Below are positions 1 through 8,557 of a stretch of 36,798 bases of DNA, piece after piece. The stretch is from Streptomyces apricus (GTDB lineage Bacteria > Actinomycetota > Actinomycetes > Streptomycetales > Streptomycetaceae). Numbering within the stretch: the stretch's first letter is position 1; the number at the start of each line of letters is the position of its first letter. A program made the position numbers and the translations under genes. The stretch covers positions 45,841 to 82,638 of the forward strand of contig NZ_VDFC01000034.1 of assembly GCF_008369065.1 (NCBI RefSeq), written 5' to 3'. Under the pieces are notes generated by a model. The model was not told where the DNA came from and did not search any database. It saw only the letters and a list, made by a program, of their open reading frames with translations.

Positions 1-1487
1 CCATGGCCACCGGCGAGACCCTGATGCGTCCCACCGCCATGCTGTACCGCAACCTCATGGCCATGGAGGTCGAGGAGCTGATCCGGGCCAATCCGCTCGA
101 CGGTGTCGTGCTGCTGTCCGGCTGCGACAAGACGACCCCCGCCATGCTCATGGGCGCCGCCAGTGTCGACCTGCCCGCCGTCATGGTGACCGGCGGGCCG
201 ATGCTCAACGGCAAGTACCGGGGCCAGGACGTGGGTTCCGGCACCCATGTGTGGAAGTTCGAGGAGGACCTGAAGACCGGCCGGATGACCGAGGAGGAGT
301 GCTTCTTCGCGGAGGGCTGCATGGCCCGTTCCGAGGGGCACTGCATGACGATGGGGACCGCCTCGACGATGGCCTGCATGGCCGAGGCGCTCGGCATGCA
401 GCTGCCGGGCTCGGCGGCCTGGCCCGCGGTCGACGCCCGGCGGATGGAGACCGCGCAGGCGGCGGGGCGGCGCATCGTGGGGATGGTGGAGGAGGAGCTG
501 CGTCCCTCGCGGATCCTGACCCGGGAGGCGTTCGAGAACGCCGTGCGGGTCAACGCGGCCATCGGCGGCTCGACGAACGCGGTCATCCACCTCACCGCCC
601 TCGCCGGACGCGTCGGCGTCGAGCTGGACCTGCGGGACTTCGACGACCTGGTGCGCGCGGTGCCGACGCTGGTCAACCTGATGCCCAGCGGCAAGTACCT
701 GATGGAGGACTTCTGCTACGCGGGCGGCCTGCCCGCGGTCATGGCCGAGCTGCTCGGCGGCGGCCTGCTGCACGGAGGGCAGATCACGGTCACCGGACGC
801 ACCCTCGCGGAGGACACCGAGAAGGCCGAGCGCATCGGCTCCGACGTCGTCACCGGTCTCGACGCCCCCTTCCAGCCGGCCGGGACCGGCATCGCCGTCC
901 TGCGCGGCAACCTGTGCCCCGACGGCGCCGTGATCAAGCAGTCCGCCGCGTCGCCGCACCTGCTCACCCACCGCGGTCCCGCGCGGGTCTTCGACTCGCC
1001 CGAGGCGTACCACGAGGTGGCCGACGACCCCGACCTCGACGTCGACGAGAACACCGTCGTCGTCATCCGCAACGCGGGTCCCAAGGGCTATCCCGGCATG
1101 CCCGAGGTCTCCAACGTCCCGCTGCCCACCAAGCTGCTGAAGGCCGGCGTCAAGGACATGGTGCGCATCTGCGACGGCCGGATGAGCGGGACCGGGTACG
1201 GGACGGTGGTCCTGCACGTGGCACCGGAGGCCGCCGTCGGCGGGCCCCTCGCCCTGGTGCGGGACGGGGACACCGTCGTCCTCGACGTCCCGAACCGCAC
1301 CCTGCGCCTGGACGTGGACGACGCCGAGCTCACGCGGCGCCGGGAGGCGTGGAGGCCCCCTGCCGAGCAGTACACCAGCGGTTACACCTGGCTCTACACC
1401 CAGAACGTGGAACAGGCCGACCGGGGAGCCGACTTCGGGTTCCTGCGGGGGAGCCGCGGACACGAGGTGCCCCGCGACTCCCACTGA
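1..1487 (+). CDS. IlvD/Edd-family dehydratase, sugar-acid (pentonate) type, 5' partial
   Basis: Fe-S dehydratase of the dihydroxy-acid/phosphogluconate dehydratase family, which removes water from 2,3-dihydroxy acids. Seen: the SGCDKTTPA cluster-ligand motif near residue 40 of the visible part, GCMARSEGHCMTMGTAST near 105-122, GGSTNAVIHL near 187, and a C-terminal barrel ending in VRICDGRMSGTGYGTVVLHV. About 494 residues are present where the family has about 570-590, so the N-terminus lies left of the window and the true start cannot be chosen. Family knowledge: members closer to L-arabinonate/D-xylonate dehydratase sit beside FAH-fold 2-keto-3-deoxypentonate dehydratases, and the next gene is FAH-fold. 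I infer pentonate rather than branched-chain amino acid metabolism. Valine/isoleucine IlvD remains the alternative. Confidence 0.85.
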   Translation, partial: MATGETLMRPTAMLYRNLMAMEVEELIRANPLDGVVLLSGCDKTTPAMLMGAASVDLPAVMVTGGPMLNGKYRGQDVGSGTHVWKFEEDLKTGRMTEEECFFAEGCMARSEGHCMTMGTASTMACMAEALGMQLPGSAAWPAVDARRMETAQAAGRRIVGMVEEELRPSRILTREAFENAVRVNAAIGGSTNAVIHLTALAGRVGVELDLRDFDDLVRAVPTLVNLMPSGKYLMEDFCYAGGLPAVMAELLGGGLLHGGQITVTGRTLAEDTEKAERIGSDVVTGLDAPFQPAGTGIAVLRGNLCPDGAVIKQSAASPHLLTHRGPARVFDSPEAYHEVADDPDLDVDENTVVVIRNAGPKGYPGMPEVSNVPLPTKLLKAGVKDMVRICDGRMSGTGYGTVVLHVAPEAAVGGPLALVRDGDTVVLDVPNRTLRLDVDDAELTRRREAWRPPAEQYTSGYTWLYTQNVEQADRGADFGFLRGSRGHEVPRDSH

Positions 1488-1576
1488 GTCCGTCCGTGAG
1501 CGCGCAGTGCGTCCGTGACCCGCGGTCAAGGGTGACCGCACCCCCACCTCCAGCCATCCCCAGGAGACCATCGACC

Positions 1577-2764
1577 GTGGAACCGGCAGCAGCGCGTCCT
1601 CGTCCGATCCTCACCGCCGGTTCCGTCCTGCCGCAGGACGCCGACCGGGCCGCCCTGGTCGCGCGCGTCCACAGCCCGGAAGCGGGCGGGCCGTGCGTGG
1701 CCGCGGTCCGCGGCGAGCAGGTCGTGGACCTGACGGCCGTCGTCCCCACCGTCTCGGACCTCATGGAACGCGACGACGCGGTCAAGGTCGTCCGCGAGGC
1801 CGGCGGCGGGCACACCTGGCGCCTGGAGGAACTGCTCGCGGCGCCGGCCGACCGCTCTGACGTCGCGCATCTGCTCGCCCCCGTCGACCTCCAGGTGATC
1901 AAGGCCGCGGGTGTCACCTTCGCCCGCAGTCTGCTGGAGCGCGTCATCGAGGAGCGCACGGGCGGCGATCCGGAGCAGGCCGCCTCGGTGCGGGCGCGGG
2001 TGGGGCGGGTGGTGGGCGGCACGCTCGACGGTGTCCGCCCGGGATCGCCGGAAGCGGCCCGGGCCAAGGAACTGCTCGTCGCGGAAGGACTGTGGTCGCA
2101 GTACCTGGAGGTCGGGATCGGCCCGGACCCGGAGGTGTTCACCAAGGCCCCGGTGCTGTCCGCGGTGGGTACCGGCGCCGACATCGGGGTGCTCGGCGCC
2201 TCGGTGTGGAACAACCCCGAGCCCGAGGCGGTCCTCGTCGTGGACTCGCGCGGCCGGGTGCGCGGCGCGACGCTCGGCAACGACGTCAATCTCCGCGACA
2301 TCGAGGGGCGCAGCGCCCTGCTGCTGTCGCACGCCAAGGACAACAACGCCTCGTGCGCGATCGGCCCGTTCGTGCGTCTGCTGGACGAGGACTTCGGTCT
2401 GGACGCGGTACGCGGGCTCGACCTCGATCTGCGGATCGACGGCACGGACGGTTACGTGCTGCACGGCAGCAGTTCCATGCGGGAGATCAGCCGCGACGTG
2501 CTGGACCTGGTGGCGGCCACGCACGGCGCGCACCATCAATATCCGGACGGTTTCGTGCTGTTCACGGGAACGCTGTTCGCCCCCACCGAGGACCGGCAGG
2601 CGCCCGGCGGGGGCTTCACCCATGAGTACGGGGACATCGTGCGGATCTCCAGTCCGCGGCTCGGCGCCCTGGTCAACACCGTCGTCTCCAGCGAGCAGGC
2701 CGCGCCGTGGACGTTCGGCGTAGGGGCGCTGATGCGCAACCTCGCCCGGCGCGGCGTGCTGTGA
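1577..2764 (+). CDS. Fumarylacetoacetate hydrolase (FAH)-family protein, probable 2-keto-3-deoxypentonate dehydratase
   Basis: 395-residue FAH-superfamily protein. Start chosen at GTG 1577 because AGGAGA lies 9-15 nt upstream and the same frame further upstream reads only as a shadow of the dehydratase gene. Seen: an N-terminal region of about 100 residues, then the FAH fold with GVTFARS, the metal-site stretch FTKAP near 190, a GNDVNLRDIEGRSALLL segment and the FGVGALMRN tail. It follows the dehydratase by 89 nt on the same strand, so co-transcription is likely. Family knowledge: FAH-fold enzymes with this partner convert 2-keto-3-deoxy-L-arabinonate or -D-xylonate to 2-oxoglutarate semialdehyde (Weimberg-type route). 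That substrate is inference. A general acylpyruvase/FAH hydrolase is possible. No aldehyde dehydrogenase, the next step of the route, is visible in the window. Confidence 0.75.
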   Translation: MEPAAARPRPILTAGSVLPQDADRAALVARVHSPEAGGPCVAAVRGEQVVDLTAVVPTVSDLMERDDAVKVVREAGGGHTWRLEELLAAPADRSDVAHLLAPVDLQVIKAAGVTFARSLLERVIEERTGGDPEQAASVRARVGRVVGGTLDGVRPGSPEAARAKELLVAEGLWSQYLEVGIGPDPEVFTKAPVLSAVGTGADIGVLGASVWNNPEPEAVLVVDSRGRVRGATLGNDVNLRDIEGRSALLLSHAKDNNASCAIGPFVRLLDEDFGLDAVRGLDLDLRIDGTDGYVLHGSSSMREISRDVLDLVAATHGAHHQYPDGFVLFTGTLFAPTEDRQAPGGGFTHEYGDIVRISSPRLGALVNTVVSSEQAAPWTFGVGALMRNLARRGVL

Positions 2765-2794
2765 GACGGCCGTGTCCCGTTCCCGGCCGTCTCA
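2762..2794. terminator. Bidirectional hairpin between convergent genes, arms made partly of the two stop codons
   Basis: Perfect 11-bp stem: TGAGACGGCCG (2762-2772) pairs with CGGCCGTCTCA (2784-2794), with an 11-nt loop between. The left arm begins with the TGA of the FAH gene and the right arm ends with the TCA, i.e. the TGA of the GH3 gene on the other strand. No T-tract follows, which is common for Streptomyces terminators. Symmetry and position suggest a shared terminator. Confidence 0.7.
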
Positions 2795-5173
2795 TGCCGG
2801 GGTGACCGGCTCCTGTCCGACCGTGGCGTGCAGGCGCCGCGTGTGGTCCACGTGGCGTGCGGTTCCGGTCAGTGTGACCCTGGCGGTCAGGCGTGGATCC
2901 GTGCTGGAGGCGGCCAGTCGCACCTCCAGGGCGCCCGGTTCGACGACGCGCCGGCCGTCGCGTCCGGTGAAGGAGGCGAGGTCGGCCGGGACGGTGACGC
3001 GCAGGCGCCGCGCTTCGTCCGGGGCCAGTTCGACCCGGGCGTAGCCGATGAGGCGCTGCACCGGCTGGACGACGGAGGCGACCGGGTCGTGCAGGTAGAC
3101 CTGGACGACCTCGGTCCCGGAGCGTCCGCCCGTGTTGCGGACGCTGAAGGAGAGGGTGAACTCGCCGTCCGTCGGGGCCTCGTGGGCGTCCACGCTCAGG
3201 TCCGTCCAGTCGAAGCGCGTGTAGGACAGGCCGTGCCCGAAGGCGAAGGCGGGGGTCGGGTCGATGCTGGACACGTCGCTGGCGTGGGCGAGCCGCGCCC
3301 CGAGGTAGGTGGACGGCTGGGAGCCGGGCCCGCTCGGCACGCTGACGGGCAGGCGTCCGGAGGGGTTGGTGCGGCCGCTGAGCACCCCGGCGATGGCGTG
3401 GGTGCCCTCCTCGCCGGGGAAGAAGGACTGCACGATCGCGGCGGACTCCCGCACGGCGCGGCCGAGGGCGTAGGGCCGTCCCGCGAGCAGCACGGTGATC
3501 AGGGGTGTCTCCAGGTCGATCAGGGTGTCGAGCAGGTGCTGCTGCGCGCCGGGCAGCGCCAGTGTCCCGACGTCGCACCCTTCGCCGCTGGTGCCCCGTC
3601 CGAAGAGTCCGGCGCGGTCGCCGAGCGCCACCAGGGCGATGTCCGCCTCGCGGGCCACCCGGGCGGCCTCGTGGATGCCGGAGAGGTCCCCGTCGTCGAC
3701 TCCGGTGCCGCGGGCGACGGTGATCTCGGCGTCGGGGAACTCGGCGGCGAGGGCGTCGCGCAGGGTGGGCAGTTCGATGCCGTGGGGGGTTCCGGGGTGG
3801 CGGACGCCGATGTGCTGGGGGAAGGAGTAGCAGCCCAGTACGGCGACGGGTTCGTCGGCGTTGGGGCCGAGCAGGGCGATGCGGCGCGGGCGTGCGAGGG
3901 GCAGGGTGCCGTCGTTGCTGAGCAGGACGACCGCTTCCTCGGCGATCGTACGGGCCAGTGCGCGGTTCTCGGGGCCGTCGAGGTCGATCCGGCCGCGCAG
4001 GGCGGCCGGGGCGTCCGGGTCCGCTCCGTGGAGTGCGGCCGGCAGGGGGTTCCAGTCCGGGTCGAGCAGGCCGAGCAGCACCTTCTGGGTGAGGATCCGG
4101 CGCAGGGCACGGTCCACGAGTGCTTCCGGTACGCGTCCGTCGGCGACGGCCTCGGTCAGGGGCGTGCCGTAGGTCTTGACGTTGGGCAGTTCGACGTCGA
4201 TGCCCGCGTGCAGGGCCGTGCCGGCGGCGCCGGCCCAGTCGGCGGCGACGCCGTGCAGGGTCTTGAGGAAGGCGACGGCGAAGTAGTCGGCGACGACGGT
4301 GCCGTCGAAGCCCCAGGTGTCGCGCAGCAGCCCGGTGAGCAGGTCCTCGTCGGCCGCGGAGGGTATGCCGTCGGTGTCGGTGTAGGCGTTCATCACCGAC
4401 CGGGCGCCGCCTTCGCGGATCGCCATCTCGAAGGGGGGCAGCAGGACGTCGGCGCGTTCGCGCGGGCCCACGGAGGAGGGGGCGAGGTTGCGGCCGGCGC
4501 GGGAGGCCGAGTAGCCGGCGAAGTGCTTGAGGGTGGCGACGATCCCGGCGGACTCCAGACCCTGTACGTAGGCCGTCCCGATGGTGCCGACGAGGTAGGG
4601 GTCCTCGCCGATGGTCTCCTCCACCCGGCCCCAGCGGGCGTCGCGCACCACGTCCAGGACGGGCGCGAGTCCCTGGTGGACGCCGACGGCCCGCATGTCG
4701 CGGCCGATGGCGGCGGCCATGCGCCGCACCACGTCCGGGTCGAAGGTGGCGCCCCAGGAGAGCGGGACGGGGTAGGCCGTGGCGCCCCAGGCGGCGAAGC
4801 CGGCCAGGCACTCGTCGTGGGCGAGAGCGGGGATGCCGAAGCGGTTGGTGGCGGCGATGCGGGTCTGGGTGCGGGCCAGGGAGAGCGCGCCCAGGGCGGG
4901 GTCGACCGGGACCGTGCCGAAAGGCCGGGTGAGCTGGCCCAGTCCGGTGGGCAGGAGCGCGTCGAGATCGACGATCTCCTCCATGTCGTGCTGGTGGGGG
5001 GCGACTTCACCGCCCTGGTCGGAGGCGCCCACCCACACCCCGTACAGCTGGGCGGTCTTCTCCTGAAGGGTCATCGCGCCGATCAGGGCGTCGACCCGTT
5101 TGGTGACGGGGACGCCGGGGTCGTTCCAGAGGAAGGTTCCGGGAGTGTTCTCTACAGCCACGTCGGCGTTCAC
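2792..5173 (-). CDS. bxlA: Glycoside hydrolase family 3 beta-xylosidase/beta-glucosidase
   Basis: 793-residue GH3 enzyme that should release monosaccharides from the non-reducing end of imported xylo-oligosaccharides. Seen: N-terminal TIM barrel with KHFAGYSASRAG near 216-227, the catalytic-nucleophile region VVADYFAV with Asp at about 296, a middle alpha/beta sandwich (about 390-600, EAVVLLSNDGTLPL), and a C-terminal fibronectin-III-like domain (about 660-770). No signal peptide, so it is probably cytoplasmic. GTG start supported by GGAGGAAA immediately upstream. It is the last gene of a leftward run with the binding protein and two permeases, the order of the Streptomyces bxlEFGA operon. 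The gene name is by synteny and family. A GH3 beta-glucosidase or alpha-arabinofuranosidase activity cannot be excluded. Confidence 0.88.
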   Translation of the reverse strand: MNADVAVENTPGTFLWNDPGVPVTKRVDALIGAMTLQEKTAQLYGVWVGASDQGGEVAPHQHDMEEIVDLDALLPTGLGQLTRPFGTVPVDPALGALSLARTQTRIAATNRFGIPALAHDECLAGFAAWGATAYPVPLSWGATFDPDVVRRMAAAIGRDMRAVGVHQGLAPVLDVVRDARWGRVEETIGEDPYLVGTIGTAYVQGLESAGIVATLKHFAGYSASRAGRNLAPSSVGPRERADVLLPPFEMAIREGGARSVMNAYTDTDGIPSAADEDLLTGLLRDTWGFDGTVVADYFAVAFLKTLHGVAADWAGAAGTALHAGIDVELPNVKTYGTPLTEAVADGRVPEALVDRALRRILTQKVLLGLLDPDWNPLPAALHGADPDAPAALRGRIDLDGPENRALARTIAEEAVVLLSNDGTLPLARPRRIALLGPNADEPVAVLGCYSFPQHIGVRHPGTPHGIELPTLRDALAAEFPDAEITVARGTGVDDGDLSGIHEAARVAREADIALVALGDRAGLFGRGTSGEGCDVGTLALPGAQQHLLDTLIDLETPLITVLLAGRPYALGRAVRESAAIVQSFFPGEEGTHAIAGVLSGRTNPSGRLPVSVPSGPGSQPSTYLGARLAHASDVSSIDPTPAFAFGHGLSYTRFDWTDLSVDAHEAPTDGEFTLSFSVRNTGGRSGTEVVQVYLHDPVASVVQPVQRLIGYARVELAPDEARRLRVTVPADLASFTGRDGRRVVEPGALEVRLAASSTDPRLTARVTLTGTARHVDHTRRLHATVGQEPVTPA

Positions 5174-5184
5174 TTTCCTCCTAC

Positions 5185-5221
5185 GTCCGCCGGGCCCCCG
5201 ACCGGGGCGCGGCGGGCGGAC
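5185..5221. other. Intercistronic hairpin between the second permease gene and the GH3 gene
   Basis: The 82-nt gap between the two genes contains GTCCGCC (5185-5191) pairing with GGCGGAC (5215-5221), and inside it CCCC (5196-5199) pairing with GGGG (5204-5207). It could protect upstream mRNA or attenuate readthrough into the glycosidase gene. It is the only sizeable gap inside this operon. Confidence 0.45.
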
Positions 5222-5255
5222 ATGTGGACGAGCGGGACTCGGGGCGGGGCGGAGG

Positions 5256-6152
5256 TCAACGGCTGAATCCGGCGGTCAGGCCGCTCAGCAGCTGGCGGCG
5301 GCCGAACGCGTAGAGCACCAGGACGGGCAGGGTGGTCAGGACGACGGCGGCGACGACGGCGGGGACGTTGATCCCGTACTGGCCCTGGAAGGTCCACAGG
5401 GCGAGCGGCAGGGTCCGGCGGTCGGGGCTCTGCGTGAGGATGAGCGGCAGCAGGAACCCGTTCCAGATGGTCAGTGCGTTGAAGATGGTCACGGTGAGGA
5501 TGGCCGGCCGGGTGAGCGGTGCCGCCAGCCGCCACAGCGTCGTCCATTCGGTGGCGCCGTCGACCCGCATCGAGTCGAACAGTTCCTTGGGCACGTCGCG
5601 GATGAAGTTGGAGAGCACCAGTACGGATAGCGGGATGGCGAAGGCGATCGACGGGAGGATCAGCGCCGGCAGGGTGTCGTACAGCTGCAGTTTGATGATG
5701 ATGAGGTAGACGGGGATCACCGTCGCCTGCAGGGGGATGGCCAGGCCCATGAGGAACAGGCCGTTCATCGCGCGCAGGACGCGCATGCGCCGGCCGCGGA
5801 CGATCGCGTACGCGGCCATGAAGGAGACCAGCACCGCCGGTACCACCGCACCGGCGGTGACCACGACGCTGTTCACGAAGTAGCGCAGGAAGTCGGACTC
5901 GATGACCAGCCGGTAGTTGTCCAGGGTCGGGTCGCCCGTGGGCACCAGCGGGTTGCTCGCGTAGTAGCGGTTCTGGGCCTTGAAGCTGGTGATGAGGGTC
6001 CAGTACAGGGGGATGACGACGACGGCCAGCCAGAGCCATCCGGCCAGGCCGCCGGCCCAGTTGCGCCGGCCGGCCCTCCGGCGGGAGTGGTGCGGCCGCT
6101 CCTGGTGGCCGGTCCGCTGCCGTCGTCGCGGTTCGGTCAGCGTGTCGGTCAC
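5256..6152 (-). CDS. bxlG: ABC sugar transporter permease (MalG/CUT1 type)
   Basis: 298-residue inner-membrane permease of the CUT1 sugar ABC family. Seen: a basic, proline-poor N-terminus, six hydrophobic segments starting near residue 35 (GGLAGWLWLAVVVIPLYWT), and the cytoplasmic EAA loop FDSMRVDGATEWTTLWRLAAP near 210-235 that contacts the ATPase. GTG start at 6152, one nucleotide after the stop of the upstream permease gene, so translation is coupled. No ATP-binding subunit is encoded here. Streptomyces CUT1 transporters usually share the distant MsiK ATPase. With its partner it should import xylo-oligosaccharides delivered by the upstream lipoprotein. Confidence 0.88.
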   Translation of the reverse strand: MTDTLTEPRRRQRTGHQERPHHSRRRAGRRNWAGGLAGWLWLAVVVIPLYWTLITSFKAQNRYYASNPLVPTGDPTLDNYRLVIESDFLRYFVNSVVVTAGAVVPAVLVSFMAAYAIVRGRRMRVLRAMNGLFLMGLAIPLQATVIPVYLIIIKLQLYDTLPALILPSIAFAIPLSVLVLSNFIRDVPKELFDSMRVDGATEWTTLWRLAAPLTRPAILTVTIFNALTIWNGFLLPLILTQSPDRRTLPLALWTFQGQYGINVPAVVAAVVLTTLPVLVLYAFGRRQLLSGLTAGFSR

Positions 6153-6153
6153 G

Positions 6154-7056
6154 TCAGACCCCTTCGAGTTGGCTCGCGCCGGCGTCCCGGCCCCCGAGGC
6201 GGCGCAGCAGCAGGGCGAGGGCCAGGCCCACCAGGACGAGGATGACGGCGATGACGCTGGCCGGTCCCATCAGGCTGGCCTGGAACCCCCGCTTGTACAT
6301 GTCCAGGGCGAGGACCCGGGTGGCGTCGCCGGGACCGCCCTCGGTCAGGATGAAGATGAGGTCGAAGAAGGTGAGCGAGCCGACCACCATCAGCGTGGAC
6401 GAGGTGATGATGGTGTACTTCAGCTGGGGCAGCGTGATGCCGAAGAACTGCCTGATCCGTCCGGCTCCGTCCAACTGCGCTGCTTCGTAGAGGGACTTGG
6501 GGATCTGCTGGACACCGCCCTGGTAGATCAGGGAGTGGAACGGGATGAACTGCCAGGAGACGACGAAGACGACGACCGCGAAGGCGAGTCCGGGACGTCC
6601 CAGCCAGTCCTGGCTGAGGGTCTTGATCTTCAGTCCGGCGCCGAGTCCGAAGTTGGGGTCCAGCAGCGCCTTGTACGCGAGCGCGATCGCCGCGGAGCTG
6701 AGCATCAGCGGGACGAAGTACACCACGCCCAGCACGGCCCGGTAGCGCTGGCGACCGGCCATGAACGTGCCGAGCAGGATGCTCAGCGGTGTCTGGACGG
6801 CCCAGGAGACGGCCATCACCAGGAACGTCACCCCGAGGGCGTGCGGCAGTCCGGGGTCGGTGAGCACCTTGCGCCAACTGGTCAGCCCGGAGACGTGGAT
6901 GGCGCCGATCCCGTCCCAGGTGGTGAAGCTCAGCGCGAAGACACCGACGAGCGGGATCACGGCGAATCCGGTGAAGAGCACCAGGGCCGGCACCGCCAGC
7001 CACGGCAGGATGCTGCGTGGTCCGCGACGCGGCTGATGGCCGGCGAGTGAGCTCAT
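6154..7056 (-). CDS. bxlF: ABC sugar transporter permease (MalF/CUT1 type)
   Basis: 300-residue permease. Start chosen at ATG 7056, which overlaps the stop of the binding-protein gene as ATGA. Longer versions of this frame run antiparallel to nothing but the binding-protein gene and are shadows. Seen: first membrane helix ILPWLAVPALVLFTGFAVIPL near 16-36, about six helices in all, and the EAA loop EAAQLDGAGRIRQFFGITLP near 210. The C-terminus ends in an Arg-rich, Ala/Gly stretch. It forms the heterodimeric channel with the next gene. Confidence 0.88.
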   Translation of the reverse strand: MSSLAGHQPRRGPRSILPWLAVPALVLFTGFAVIPLVGVFALSFTTWDGIGAIHVSGLTSWRKVLTDPGLPHALGVTFLVMAVSWAVQTPLSILLGTFMAGRQRYRAVLGVVYFVPLMLSSAAIALAYKALLDPNFGLGAGLKIKTLSQDWLGRPGLAFAVVVFVVSWQFIPFHSLIYQGGVQQIPKSLYEAAQLDGAGRIRQFFGITLPQLKYTIITSSTLMVVGSLTFFDLIFILTEGGPGDATRVLALDMYKRGFQASLMGPASVIAVILVLVGLALALLLRRLGGRDAGASQLEGV

Positions 7057-8360
7057 GCGCTGGTGACCGCGTTGAGGTTGGCGGCGAACTGCTTGGGTGA
7101 GATGGACCGCTGGAACAGTTTGACGATGTTGTCCAGCAGGGTCTCGGCGGCCGTCGGGCTGAGCGCCTGGTCCCAGGACTGGCCGAACGTCTTGGCCTTG
7201 GTGGCGACGTCGTAGGTGAACTCCAGGAAGTCGGCGTTCTTGGCGGCGGCCAGCAGCTTCTCGGTGCCCAGCCGGATCGGGACCGACCCGTTGTCGATCC
7301 AGCTCTTCACCTCGGCGTCCTGCAGGACGCCCTTGGCGAAGAACTCCTTGGCGGTCTTCTTCTGGTCCGCGCTGGCCTTCGAGGAGAGGGAGAGGTACTG
7401 GGCGGGGTTGCCGACGGTGTTGCCCGGATCGCCCTTGCCGCCCTCGACGGGCGGGAAGTTCATGTAGCCCAGTCCGCCGCTGGAGACGAAGTTCCCGCCC
7501 CGGGCCTGCTGGATGCCGTACGACCAGGCGCCGTGCAGCATCATCGCGGCCCTGCCGGTGTACAGCAGCGCCTGGTCGGCGTTGGAGTCCGCGGTGATCG
7601 AGGAGAAGCCCTTGATGAATCCGTCGGCCTTGACCAGTTCCTGCACCTTGGTCAGTGCGTCGATGGCGCGCGGGTCGGACCAGGCGTTCTTCTCGCCGTC
7701 GATGATGGCCTGGAAGAGCTCCGGGCCGCCGATGCGGTCGAACAGGAACTCCAGCCACATCATGTTCGTCCACCGGGACTGGCCGCCGAGGGAGAAGGGT
7801 GCGATGCCCTTGGCGTTGAACCTGGGCACCAGCGCCATGATGTCGTCCCAGGACTCCGGTGGTTTCACACCGACCTGGTCGAAGACCTTCCTGTTGTAGT
7901 AGAGGATGATCGGCTGCACGGTCTCGCCCGGCAGTGCGTAGATCTTGCCGTCGACGGTCGCCGCGGCGAACGAGGACGGGAGCAGCCGCTTCTTGACCTC
8001 GGGGTGCTCCTCGAACCACGGGGTGAGGTCCTCGACCTGGCCCGCCTTCGCGTAGGTGCGCAGCGTCCCGCCGCCCCAGCCCCAGATGATCGTGGGCGCC
8101 CGCCCGGCACCGATGGCGGTCTTGATCTTCGTCTTGTACGCGTCGTTCTGGAAGGTGGTGTCCTTGATCCGGTCATCGGGGTGGGCCTTGTTGAACGCCT
8201 TCACCGCACCGGCTCTGACGCCTTCCTGAGGCTGGCCGTTCAGGTACCAGTAGGTGGTCGCACCCCCGCTGCCGGGGCCGGAGGAGCCGCAGGCCGCCAG
8301 TGCCGCGGAGACCGGCACGCCGGCGGCCACGCCGAGGAGGGTACGTCGGGAGAGCGCCAT
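7053..8360 (-). CDS. bxlE: Sugar-binding lipoprotein of ABC transporter (xylo-oligosaccharide, BxlE-like)
   Basis: 435-residue extracellular solute-binding protein (SBP family 1). Start chosen at ATG 8360: GGAGAAAAC precedes it and the product then begins MALSRRTLLG with a twin-arginine motif, a hydrophobic stretch and the lipobox LAAC with Cys at 24. The longer frame start at 8447 adds 29 residues without signal character. Mature protein shows the cluster-1 pattern (TIIWGWGGGTLRTYAKAGQVEDLTPW; GETVQPIILYYNRKVFDQVG). It is first in the bxl-type operon and should capture xylo-oligosaccharides outside the membrane, anchored by a lipid after Tat export. The ligand is inferred from synteny. Confidence 0.88.
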   Translation of the reverse strand: MALSRRTLLGVAAGVPVSAALAACGSSGPGSGGATTYWYLNGQPQEGVRAGAVKAFNKAHPDDRIKDTTFQNDAYKTKIKTAIGAGRAPTIIWGWGGGTLRTYAKAGQVEDLTPWFEEHPEVKKRLLPSSFAAATVDGKIYALPGETVQPIILYYNRKVFDQVGVKPPESWDDIMALVPRFNAKGIAPFSLGGQSRWTNMMWLEFLFDRIGGPELFQAIIDGEKNAWSDPRAIDALTKVQELVKADGFIKGFSSITADSNADQALLYTGRAAMMLHGAWSYGIQQARGGNFVSSGGLGYMNFPPVEGGKGDPGNTVGNPAQYLSLSSKASADQKKTAKEFFAKGVLQDAEVKSWIDNGSVPIRLGTEKLLAAAKNADFLEFTYDVATKAKTFGQSWDQALSPTAAETLLDNIVKLFQRSISPKQFAANLNAVTSA

Positions 8361-8411
8361 GTTTTCTCCGTTTCGAGAGCCGTCGGCTTCTCGTGAGTCA
8401 TGGTGAAAGGT

Positions 8412-8420
8412 TTTCGAAAT
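8412..8420. promoter_or_regulatory. TTCGAAAT operator element 1 (bxl leader)
   Basis: TTTCGAAA palindrome (8412-8419), part of the TTCGAAAT octamer that occurs four times in the two regions upstream of the transport operons. It lies about 20 nt after the predicted transcription start, a typical repressor position. Proposed site for the divergent LacI protein. Confidence 0.5.
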
Positions 8421-8445
8421 GTCCTTCTCCGAGCTCTGTCCGTGC

Positions 8446-8475
8446 AAATTAGGTTTCGGGCTGATGCCGTGTCAA
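8446..8475 (-). promoter_or_regulatory. Promoter of the bxl-type operon
   Basis: On the minus strand: -35 TTGACA (8470-8475), 18-nt spacer, -10 TAATTT (8446-8451). This is a strong HrdB-type promoter pointing at the binding-protein gene. It implies a leader of roughly 80 nt that contains the TTTCGAAA element at 8412-8419. Confidence 0.6.
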
Positions 8476-8557
8476 GACGTGTGCAGAGGCCTTGTCCTGG
8501 TGCGATCAACCGGGTGGGAGCAGGCGCGAGTGACCAGCGGGAACTCCCGACAGTCGC

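Noticed and set aside
251..1576. N-terminal extension of the FAH gene frame to position 251
   Set aside because: That part lies inside the dehydratase gene in another frame and is Arg/Gly-rich. The ribosome site at 1562 supports GTG 1577.
2828..5266. 812-codon plus-strand frame opposite the GH3 gene
   Set aside because: Antisense of a well-conserved glycosidase; composition is Gly/Val/Gln-rich low-complexity, with no family signature. It is a GC-bias shadow.
6154..8019. 621-codon minus frame that would fuse the permease to a leader across the binding-protein gene
   Set aside because: The first half is a shifted reading of the binding-protein gene. ATGA overlap at 7053-7056 gives the true start.
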